The notes beneath the pieces were generated by a model that was given only the letters and a program-made list of their open reading frames with translations, did not search any database and was not told where the DNA came from. A stretch of DNA of 64,000 bases, from the NCBI RefSeq assembly GCF_011764445.1, contig NZ_BLPG01000001.1, forward strand, positions 1,116,001-1,180,000. The letters run 5' to 3'. Position numbers and translations under genes: made by a program. Below, in pieces: positions 56,751 through 64,000 of the stretch. Source of the DNA: Phytohabitans rumicis. Lineage in GTDB: Bacteria; Actinomycetota; Actinomycetes; Mycobacteriales; Micromonosporaceae. The number at the start of each line of letters is the position of its first letter. Position 1 is the first letter of the stretch.

Positions 56751-57247
56751 TCAGCGGAGCACGGCCAGCGACGTGCAGTAGTACGGCATCTCTTGGCCGA
56801 AGGGGTTGAGCAATACGGCGCGCGGCGGAAAGTCGCAGGTCAGTTCCAGCCGATACCGGGCGCCGGTACGGAACGACGTCGCCATGCGGTCGGGGTACTT
56901 GTGCCCCACTGGATGCGACCGGCGGCGACGCCGGCGGCGACCAGGTTGGCGGAGGCGTTACCAGCCCGCCGGCGGCCAAGGTCGAGGTTGTCCGCCGGTG
57001 TTCCGGTGTCGTCGGTGAACCCCTGGATCAGGACGGTGGCGGAGGGCGTAGCGGCCACGCTGGCGGCCGCGGCGGCGATCGCCGCCGCGCCCCCCGCCGG
57101 CACCACGTCGGAGCCGGTCACGAACTGGTCGACGGTGTGCTCTGACACCAGCACCTTGGCCGCCTGGCGGGCGTTGGACAGCACCGAGTCCGTCGGCGTG
57201 GGCCGGTCGCGGTCGAACACCAGATAGTAGGTCTCGAAGTCCTGCAC
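56751..57247 (-). CDS. Small OmpA-domain protein at the end of the lipid-synthase operon; one frame break
   Basis: About 165 residues if one base is restored at CCCC 56904-56907. The centre is an OmpA/MotB-like peptidoglycan-binding fold: FVTGSDVVPAGGAAAIAAAA, VLIQGFTDDTG, then LGRRRAGNASANLVAAGVAAGRI. After the join it continues KYPDRMATSFRTGARYRLEL, then FGQEMPYYCTSLAVLR-stop. No signal peptide is visible, and the start is uncertain: GTG 57247 has no Shine-Dalgarno, and the frame stays open upstream (ESCADAVRGPGSITR) towards the synthase stop 77 bases away. A role in lipid release or envelope placement is a guess from position only. Confidence 0.6.
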
Positions 57248-57323
57248 GCGGGTGATCGAGCCGGGGCCCCGGACCGCGTCCGCACAGGACTCTCGGATAG
57301 CGGCGCGGCGGCGCCGGCGGGTG

Positions 57324-60300
57324 TCAGGGGTTGCCGGCGACCACCCGCACGCTGAACCGTTCGAGGCGGTAGATGCGGCGGCCGTCGACCCACAGCCAGG
57401 CGGTGGCCACGGCGGTCGTCCCGCGCAACTCGAGGACCTCCATCTCGATGGTGACCAGCCGGTCGCCGGGCACGATCTGGCCGCGGTAGGTCCACCGCAG
57501 CGACTCGTCCAGGGCGGTCGACTCGAAGCGGGGGTCGGGCAGGTCGGCGCCGATGCCGCGGTCGATGAGGTACCACTGCAGCAGTTGGCACATCGCCTCG
57601 ACCCCCAGCGAGCCGGGCATCACGGGGTCCTGGAAGAAGTGGGCCTTGAAGAACCACGCGCCCGGGTCGACGTCCATCTCGGCGCGGAGCCGGCCCAGGC
57701 CCGCCGGGCCGGCGTCGGGCCAGTAGCCGGTGATCCGGTCGAGCATCATCAGCATCGGTCCGGCAAGCCGGGGCCGACGGTCAGGGCGGTACAGCGGCGG
57801 CGTCGGCGAAGGGGCGCTTAGGCGTTCGCGTTCGGCGGGTGAGGCAGGCAGACCCGGTTGCGAAGCGAAGGCGGCCGTCGAGAAGTAGCCGAATACGGCG
57901 GTGCCGGTCAGTAGCGGCGCGCCGTCGGCGAAGCATTCGATCGCGAACGACTCGATGATCATCCCGTTGATGTGTGACACGGCGGTGAGTCGTGCCCTGG
58001 TGCGGATGACTCCGGTGGCCGCGGCCCGGATTTCGCGGAGCACGCGCAGGTCGCCGTCCAGGTTGCGGAACAGCAGCTCGGTGTCCATCTGGACGGGGCT
58101 ACCGACGTAGCAGCCAAGCCAGCCGCAGGGTTGCAGGGCGATCTCCATCAGGACCGCGGTGGGCATCGTGGGACTGCCGTTGCCGGCGAAGTACCACGCC
58201 TCGGCGGGCACGTCGTACTCGGCCTCCACAGTGGAGCCGACTGCCATGCCCTGATATGGGCCTTCCACGGCGGTGATGCGGGTCATGAAGTGGTACGGCG
58301 GTCCCGGCAGCCTTGGTCCCCGCCGTGGCCCGACGAACGGCGTGGCCATCGGCCCGAGCCCATCGGTGGGCCGGCCCCAGGCGCAGGCCAGCAGCGACGC
58401 GTATCCGAGGCGCAGCCCGCCGACCTCGGCGACGGGTTGAGGCTCGACGTGGCCGACGAGACCGCCGAGCCGCTCCAGCGGCAGGGTTTCGGCGGTGCGC
58501 TGGACCGCCGGCGGCCCGAGGTGTCGCCAGTGCTCCAGCGGCCAGTCCGGCGTCAGTTGCACCGCACAGTCGGCGACATGCAGCGCCTTGACGCCGTCGA
58601 CGGTGACCAGCACGTCGGCGATCACGGCGGGTATCGGGCCGGCCCGCACGCTGGACACGAAGACCTCGTAGACCAGGCGACGGCTGACCGGGGTGACCTG
58701 GCCACGGCAGCGCATCCGCGAGGCGCGCCCCGGCACCGGCTCGAACCGCCAGCCGTCGCGGCCGATGGTGTGTCCACTGGCCGCGAGGAAGAATGACACG
58801 GCCTGCAGGCAGCCTTCGGACATGAGTGTGCCGGGCATGCACGGATCGTTGGTGAAGTGGCCGTCGAAGTACCAGTCGTCGGGGCTGACCGAGGTCTCCG
58901 CACGCAGGTAGCCGCGACCCCAGGGGCCGCCCGTCGGGTCGAAGACGGGGACCTCGTCCAGCAGGCGCATGCGTCCGGACCCGATGCGAGGGCTGCGCAC
59001 GTCGGCGCGGGTGACCTCCCAGCCCGGGCCGAAGCAGGCATCGGGCCGGCCTTCGGTGAAGGCCAGGACCGCTGCGGTGTCGAATGATCCGGCGGTACCG
59101 CGAACAGCCGGCGGATCCGGCGGCACGCCCTTGGCAGGAGCGTCCACAGTGGGCTCCCATAGCACGCCGCCGGTGTTCGCCAGCTCCTCGTCGGAGAAGA
59201 ACCCGGCCTGGCCGTGGCGCACCGTCAGCACGAGTTCACCGGCGCTGCGGCAGTCGTATTCAAAAAAGAACAGCCGGGCCTTGCCGTGCACGACGTGGCC
59301 GATGATGCGGATCTCGTAGTCCAGGGTCGCACCGTGCGCGGGCGGGCTGGTGTGGAACGTGACCTCGCTGCCCAGCAGGCGGTAGACCCGCTCGCCGCGG
59401 TTGTGCAGGTCGGCGCCGAGCCAGCTGATCAGCAGGAGGTCCGCCTGGCCCGCCTCGACCAGCAGGCCAGCGGGCATACGGCCGGTGGCGTCGAGGTACC
59501 AGGCGTCGACGGTGACGTCGGTCTGGGTCCAGATCGTGCCGGTGCGCATGGAGCCGGGGACGGCGTCGATGCCGGTGACCCGGTCGGCGAGCAGCAGTGG
59601 TGGGCTGGGCATCCGAGTCTGGCGCGCATCGTCGTCCTGTACCGCGAACATCGGCCCGAACAGGTCGGAGATCCGGCCGACGGCGAGATGCTCGAGCTGC
59701 TGGCGATCAAAACGAGGACCAGGCTTCCGCGGTACCGCGGGTGCTGGTGCCGTCACGACGGACGCGCGCGGCCGGGTCAGTGTGCGCAGCGCCGCTGCCC
59801 GCGTTGCCATGAACTGGGCGTGGGCCTCGCCTTGTAGGCCAAGGTGTTCGTTGTGCGCGGCGGTGATCAGCGCCCGCCAGCTGGCGGCCACCGTAAGCGC
59901 CGTGGCCGGTTGCCGAGTCGGCGTCGGGACAAGCTCGGGTGCTCGTTCCATCACCGCGTACTCGATGGCGGGCACCGGCTCCGCAAGGCGAGCCGGCAGG
60001 TGGACGATCGCGCCGGGACGTGGCTCGGTCGGCGGCCCGAAGTACGCCGCGAGCGCGTCGACGCGAACCGCCGTGCCCGCGGCGGCGAGCTCGGCGACCA
60101 CAGTGGACAGCGGCCATAGCCCTTGGTCCTGCGGTCCGTCCAACGCGACCGCCAGGTGTTCCCGGTCGCCGAGGATGCGGCGGATCCAGCCGGTGCACTG
60201 CGCGCCCGGTCCGTGTTCGACGAACACCCGGACGCCGTCGTGCCAGGCGCGCTCGATCACGGCGGGGAAGTCGACGGGCGAGATCGCCTGCTCGGTGAGC

Positions 60301-63300
60301 GCGTCGGCGGCCGACTCTTCGGTCGGGTGGTACGGCTCGCCGGTAGCGCCACGGTAGAAGCGGATGCCCGGCACGGCCGTCGTCGGGCGCCGATGCAGGG
60401 CGTGCCAGCGGTCCCGGACCTCGGCGACTTCCGGCGCGTGGGCGACGAGGTCGTAGTTGATCAGTGTGAAGGCGCCGGGTTCGAGCCGCTTGACGAACTC
60501 CTCGCATGCCTGCCGCTCCCCGGCGATGGTGCAGGTGCCGGGAGCGCAGATGCCCGTCAGGTGTACAGCGGGCTCGTCTTCGACCAGCTCGCGCACCCGG
60601 TCCGCGTCGGCGGCGAGGACCACGCCAGCCCAGCGTTCGCCCGCGATGCCCCGCCGCGCCCAGTACCGCCGGACGGCGCGCAGCTCGCCACCCAGCTCTC
60701 GGGTGAACAGCTCGCTGGCGCGCGCGTCGGCGGCCATCGCGGGTGCGTCGTGCCAGACGCCCAGTGCCACCAGTGCGGCCGACTCCCCCGACGAGTAGCC
60801 GATGGCCGCCTGGGGTTCGACGCCGAGCACGTCGCGGCTGATCCGGGTATGCAGCCGGGCGAGGTAGCCGACGCCGAGGATCTGGTCGAGCGCGTCCTTC
60901 GGCCGCCCGTCGCCCCGGTGGGCCCAGGCCGCCAGGTCCGCGCCGGGCATCCCGGCCAGCGGCGCGAACGCGAGCATCAGGTCGGCGCCCATGCCGGCGT
61001 AGGCGGCGGAGCCCTTGGTGTAGACGAAGGCGGTCTCACCATCCAGCGGGGCAGCGCGGAAGGCGACACCGTCCGGGCGCGCCGCGTCCTCGGTGAGCCA
61101 CCGCCGGCTCGCGGCGATCTGGTCGGCCGCCGACGTGCGGGCGTCGGCGACGATGGCCAGCCGGGCCGGGCCGGCGGCGCCCTCCACACCGGCGGCGGCC
61201 GCCGCCAGGGCGCCGTCGCGGTCGGCGCCCGAGTACACCTGCACCTTGGGTGGTGCGGCCGGCGCCCACGCCGTGGCGTCGGCCGCGTGCAGCCGGATCC
61301 GGTTGGCGGCGGCGCCGAGCACCGGGGTGACGATGTCGGCGGTGGCGATGTCCGGCCGGGGCTCGGCGCGCTGCCCGCCGCGTGGTGCGCAGCGGTGGTG
61401 CAGGGCGAGTGCCGCGGCCGCCACGCCGAGCAGGCCGCGCGCCGCGTGCGGCGCGCCGAACACGTCGGCGGGGTCGAAGTCGACGGGCACCGTGGCGCGG
61501 TCGCCCACGACGAGGTCGGCCCGGGTGTCGTCGGGCGCCGGTTCGACGAGCGCGATCACCGGGTCGCCGTCGGCGCGGGCGTCGGCGAGCCGCTTGAGCA
61601 CCAGCACGACGGCCGCGTCGGCCGGCTCCGCCGACAGGCCGAGCGCGGCCGCGGCCGCGCGATGCACCGGCTCGTCGGACAGGTCGACGGCGCCGACCAG
61701 CGCCGCGTCGACTTCATGGGCGCGCAGCGCCCGGACAGCCAGGATCAGGGCGGTGGTCCCGGAGGCTTCTTCGGCGCAGACGGCGAATGCCGGACCGGCG
61801 AGGTCGAGCTGGGCACCGATGCGGTTGGCGGTGATGTTCGCCATGCTGCCCAGGACGCGGGCCGAGGTCAGCCGCGGGCTGAACGTCTCCCCCGCGCCGG
61901 CGAGCCCGTGCCGTGCGGGCCAGGCGTCCAGCCGCTGCTGGGCGTGGATGCGGGCGGTTTCCGGGTCGGTGCCCATCCCGACCAGGACTGCGGTGCGCTC
62001 CGGCGGCAGCCGGAGGCCGCTCGCCGCCTCGCGCGCCGCTTCCAGGACGAGCAGTTGCTGGCCGAGCGTCTCCTCAAGGTCACGCGGCGGGAACCGCAGG
62101 CCGGTCAGGGCGACCTCGATGTCGTACCGCATCGGCTTCTGGGTCTTGCCGGTCAGGAGGGCATCGCGAAACGTGTCGACGCCCCCGGCCGCGGTCCTGG
62201 TGCCGAGCGCGACCACGGCGATCTCGTCGCGCGGCGGCGGCAGGTCGCGTGGCACCGCGATGCTGGACGTGGCCGGATCTCCGTCGAATGCCTCGACGAT
62301 CAGGTGGGCGTTGTTGCCGCCGAATCCGAAGGCGCTGATCGCTGCCCGCCGACGTCCCGGCCACGGCTCGTTGGCCCGCAGCAGCCGCAGGGGGCCGGTG
62401 GACAGCTCGGCGATCGGTTCCTCGGCGCCGGCCGTGGCAGGCCGCACTCCGGTCTCGATGGCGCCAAGCAGCTTGAGGAGGCCGGCGGCGCCGGAGGCGG
62501 TGAGCAGATGGCCGACGTTCGACTTGGCGGAGCCGACGGCCAGGCCGTCGTGCCCGGCGAAGAACCGGGCGGTCGCCCTCGCCTCGACGGCGTCGCCGAC
62601 CGGGGTGCCGGTGGCATGACACTCCAGCAGGGACACGGTCTTCAGACCGAAGCCCGCTTGCCGGTAGGCCGCGTGCATCGCCCGGATCTGGCCGTCCTCG
62701 GCGGGCGCGAGGAACCCGCCGGTGCGCCCGTCGTTGGACAGGCCGACCCCGCGGATGACGCCGTGGATGGGCAGACGCGCGTCGATGGCGTCGCGGAGCC
62801 GCATGAGCGCCACGATCGCCGCCCCCTCGGCGGGCACGAGACCGTCGGCCCGGCGGTGGAACGGCCGGCTGCGCCCGGTGGGGCTCAGCCCGCCCAGCGC
62901 GGCGAAGCCGAGATTGATGATGAGCCCGTCGCAGCCGGCGACGGCACCGGCGAGCATCAGGTCCGCGGTGCCGTCGTGCAGCCGGTCGCTCGCGATCTTG
63001 ATGGCGTACAGCGCGGACGCGCAGGCGGCCTCCACCGTGACGGCGCCCGCGTCCAGGCCCAGTGCCCGCGCGGCGGTGTGCGCCGGCAGCCCGGAACAGA
63101 ACCGCGAGCGGGCGTCCACACCCGGCATCGGGGGCACGGTGGCGAGCAGGTCGGGGCGGTCGGCCAGCCAGACCCGCTCGGCGTAGGCGGCCAGTCCGCG
63201 GCTGGGAAACCCGAGACTGCCCAGGATCAGCCCGGCTCGCGCGGGCGGCACGGCGCGGCCCGCCTCGCACAGCGCCGACCGGGCCGCATGCAAGACCCAG

Positions 63301-63584
63301 CGCAGAGCCGGGTCGTAGGCGACGACCTCTTCGGCGTCGATGCGGAAGCCGGAGGGGTCGAAGACGTCGTCGAAGCCGGTCACCGCCCCAGCCGTCGCGG
63401 GCCGGCCGGCGACGGCCGGGGCGCCCGGTGGCATCCGCCAGTCCTCGGGCCGCACCGTGCGCAGGCTGACCCGGCCGTGCGCGATGTTGTCCCAGAACTG
63501 GCCGGGATCCAACGCGCCGGGCAGCACACAACCGCGACCGACGATCGCGACCGGCTCGAATCCCGCGGCGTCGAACGCTGTCAT
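57324..63584 (-). CDS. PUFA-synthase-like polyketide synthase, KS-CLF-AT-(DH'-DH)x2
   Basis: 2,086 residues. KS (about 10-430) with Cys188, His323 and His359 (VEAACASAL, ECHATGT, SNVGHLL). A second KS-like domain (about 450-780) has Glu at the catalytic Cys (FAVCAEEASGTT), so it is a chain-length-factor type. AT (about 845-1130) with Ser931 in GYSSGES. Two FabA-type double-hotdog dehydratases follow: a His-less half (AWYLDATGRMP, AWYFAGNGSPT) then an active-looking half with His1576 (FDGHFTNDPCMPG) and His1982 (FKAHFFQDPVMPG). No ACP or KR. This resembles PfaC plus an AT. ATG 63584 overlaps the upstream gene by four bases. Confidence 0.9.
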   Translation of the reverse strand: MTAFDAAGFEPVAIVGRGCVLPGALDPGQFWDNIAHGRVSLRTVRPEDWRMPPGAPAVAGRPATAGAVTGFDDVFDPSGFRIDAEEVVAYDPALRWVLHAARSALCEAGRAVPPARAGLILGSLGFPSRGLAAYAERVWLADRPDLLATVPPMPGVDARSRFCSGLPAHTAARALGLDAGAVTVEAACASALYAIKIASDRLHDGTADLMLAGAVAGCDGLIINLGFAALGGLSPTGRSRPFHRRADGLVPAEGAAIVALMRLRDAIDARLPIHGVIRGVGLSNDGRTGGFLAPAEDGQIRAMHAAYRQAGFGLKTVSLLECHATGTPVGDAVEARATARFFAGHDGLAVGSAKSNVGHLLTASGAAGLLKLLGAIETGVRPATAGAEEPIAELSTGPLRLLRANEPWPGRRRAAISAFGFGGNNAHLIVEAFDGDPATSSIAVPRDLPPPRDEIAVVALGTRTAAGGVDTFRDALLTGKTQKPMRYDIEVALTGLRFPPRDLEETLGQQLLVLEAAREAASGLRLPPERTAVLVGMGTDPETARIHAQQRLDAWPARHGLAGAGETFSPRLTSARVLGSMANITANRIGAQLDLAGPAFAVCAEEASGTTALILAVRALRAHEVDAALVGAVDLSDEPVHRAAAAALGLSAEPADAAVVLVLKRLADARADGDPVIALVEPAPDDTRADLVVGDRATVPVDFDPADVFGAPHAARGLLGVAAAALALHHRCAPRGGQRAEPRPDIATADIVTPVLGAAANRIRLHAADATAWAPAAPPKVQVYSGADRDGALAAAAAGVEGAAGPARLAIVADARTSAADQIAASRRWLTEDAARPDGVAFRAAPLDGETAFVYTKGSAAYAGMGADLMLAFAPLAGMPGADLAAWAHRGDGRPKDALDQILGVGYLARLHTRISRDVLGVEPQAAIGYSSGESAALVALGVWHDAPAMAADARASELFTRELGGELRAVRRYWARRGIAGERWAGVVLAADADRVRELVEDEPAVHLTGICAPGTCTIAGERQACEEFVKRLEPGAFTLINYDLVAHAPEVAEVRDRWHALHRRPTTAVPGIRFYRGATGEPYHPTEESAADALTEQAISPVDFPAVIERAWHDGVRVFVEHGPGAQCTGWIRRILGDREHLAVALDGPQDQGLWPLSTVVAELAAAGTAVRVDALAAYFGPPTEPRPGAIVHLPARLAEPVPAIEYAVMERAPELVPTPTRQPATALTVAASWRALITAAHNEHLGLQGEAHAQFMATRAAALRTLTRPRASVVTAPAPAVPRKPGPRFDRQQLEHLAVGRISDLFGPMFAVQDDDARQTRMPSPPLLLADRVTGIDAVPGSMRTGTIWTQTDVTVDAWYLDATGRMPAGLLVEAGQADLLLISWLGADLHNRGERVYRLLGSEVTFHTSPPAHGATLDYEIRIIGHVVHGKARLFFFEYDCRSAGELVLTVRHGQAGFFSDEELANTGGVLWEPTVDAPAKGVPPDPPAVRGTAGSFDTAAVLAFTEGRPDACFGPGWEVTRADVRSPRIGSGRMRLLDEVPVFDPTGGPWGRGYLRAETSVSPDDWYFDGHFTNDPCMPGTLMSEGCLQAVSFFLAASGHTIGRDGWRFEPVPGRASRMRCRGQVTPVSRRLVYEVFVSSVRAGPIPAVIADVLVTVDGVKALHVADCAVQLTPDWPLEHWRHLGPPAVQRTAETLPLERLGGLVGHVEPQPVAEVGGLRLGYASLLACAWGRPTDGLGPMATPFVGPRRGPRLPGPPYHFMTRITAVEGPYQGMAVGSTVEAEYDVPAEAWYFAGNGSPTMPTAVLMEIALQPCGWLGCYVGSPVQMDTELLFRNLDGDLRVLREIRAAATGVIRTRARLTAVSHINGMIIESFAIECFADGAPLLTGTAVFGYFSTAAFASQPGLPASPAERERLSAPSPTPPLYRPDRRPRLAGPMLMMLDRITGYWPDAGPAGLGRLRAEMDVDPGAWFFKAHFFQDPVMPGSLGVEAMCQLLQWYLIDRGIGADLPDPRFESTALDESLRWTYRGQIVPGDRLVTIEMEVLELRGTTAVATAWLWVDGRRIYRLERFSVRVVAGNP

Positions 63585-64000
63585 GCGGGAGTGGCCGCAC
63601 TGGTGCTGAGCGCGGATGGCATGTCGGGCCGGCGGATCAGGCTGACACCGAACAGCTCCACCCGCGGCGCTCCGTCCGCGTCGAGCAGGGCGATGTCGCA
63701 CCGCATCTGTCCATCTGCGACGGTGCCGGCTCGGACGAGGCAGCGCAGCGGACCTGGCGCCGGACCGGTGCGGTGCACGCGCAGCGCGTCCACGCCCATC
63801 GGCAGCGTCGCGTCGCCGACCGCATAGCTCGCCCATAGCACCGCTGTTTGCAGAGCGCCGTCGACGGCGGCCGGATCCGTCCACCATGGACCCCCGGGCC
63901 AACCCGCGTCGCGCAGGCCGCGGACGTGCGCGTCGGCGCCGTCCTCGGACAGCGCGTCGAGGCTGCTCAGCGTCTGGAATGCCGGTCCGTGGAAGAGTAC
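63581..64000 (-). CDS. C-terminal end of a modular synthase, polyketide dehydratase domain (PfaA-like?)
   Basis: The last 139 residues of a gene that runs off the right edge. VLFHGPAFQTLSSL at the start and DPAAVDGALQTAVLWASYA are the C-terminal hotdog of a PKS-type dehydratase (the DxxxQ/H Asp is present), ending LFGVSLIRRPDMPSALSTSAATPA. In PUFA synthases PfaA (KS-MAT-ACPs-KR-DH) ends this way, so the missing ACP and KR domains are probably just outside the window. Its stop overlaps the next start (ATGA). Confidence 0.85.
   Translation of the reverse strand, partial: VLFHGPAFQTLSSLDALSEDGADAHVRGLRDAGWPGGPWWTDPAAVDGALQTAVLWASYAVGDATLPMGVDALRVHRTGPAPGPLRCLVRAGTVADGQMRCDIALLDADGAPRVELFGVSLIRRPDMPSALSTSAATPA

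Noticed and set aside
57060-57090. GATC-centred palindrome as a second terminator
   Set aside because: It lies inside the OmpA-domain coding sequence and encodes an alanine run.
60123-63827. Very long open frame on the plus strand opposite the lipid synthase
   Set aside because: It is antisense to a gene with clear KS, AT and DH motifs; long antisense frames are expected at this GC content. No domain motif or ribosome binding site.

Overview
The window is high-GC actinobacterial DNA. Supporting signs are near-universal G/C at third codon positions, GTG/TTG starts, start/stop overlaps of 4 nt or less, a SARP/BTAD regulator, SigE-family sigma factor, NarL-type two-component pairs and large secreted multidomain enzymes. 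The style fits Micromonosporaceae (Actinoplanes, Dactylosporangium, Micromonospora), but no marker gene fixes the genus. No rRNA, tRNA or CRISPR array was seen.

Layout. 1-3.2 kb: end of an OmpR-type two-component pair, a frame-broken unknown gene, and a sigma factor with a membrane-anchored partner. 3.2-4.4 kb: gene remnants (subtilisin-like leader, GT39-like, phytase-like). 4.4-10.2 kb: secreted proteins, including a beta-lactamase-fold serine hydrolase and a thermolysin-family (M4) protease with four tandem P domains. 10.4-16.6 kb: a ~2,055-residue secreted lipase-like protein with HAF, PKD and Ig-like repeats. 16.7-20.2 kb: membrane protein and a NarL-type kinase/regulator. 20.7-28.9 kb: a ~2,600-residue secreted HELFH metalloprotease with about twelve PPC-like repeats. 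29.1-31.4 kb: transposase, TetR and TauE remnants around an M48 protease. 31.5-36.2 kb: Cys-rich secreted peptide, AfsR-like regulator, DUF3103 protein. 36.4-39.9 kb: ABC-2 exporter co-transcribed with its own kinase/regulator. 40-48.9 kb: helicase remnant, Mth938-like protein, a membrane-anchored Hsp70 with an outside domain, a TetR/SDR divergent pair, a TPR protein, a reductase and a Ca-repeat protein. 49.5-56.4 kb: OmpR pair, MMPL transporter, PHM-like copper monooxygenase lipoprotein and a NarL regulator. 56.7-64 kb: the 3' end of a polyunsaturated-fatty-acid/secondary-lipid synthase cluster.

Many genes here are interrupted by a frame change, and every one I could resolve needs exactly one extra base, always within or beside a run of G or C. 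At least ten otherwise convincing proteins are restored this way. This pattern is best explained by homopolymer undercalling in the assembly, so I annotate those genes as single units and say where the break is. The short remnants at 3.2-4.3, 20.3-20.7, 29-31.4, 39.9-40.5 and 49.1 kb are truncated as well and look like true decay.

Functionally the window is an accessory, surface-oriented region: secreted hydrolases, exporters, their sensors, and a lipid synthase. Two signals stand out. A 27-bp element, identical at 25 positions, lies upstream of both the MMPL transporter and the NarL regulator at 55.7-56.4 kb, suggesting a small regulon. The PUFA-synthase-like protein has a KS-CLF-AT-(DH'-DH)x2 layout and is followed by a small OmpA-domain protein.
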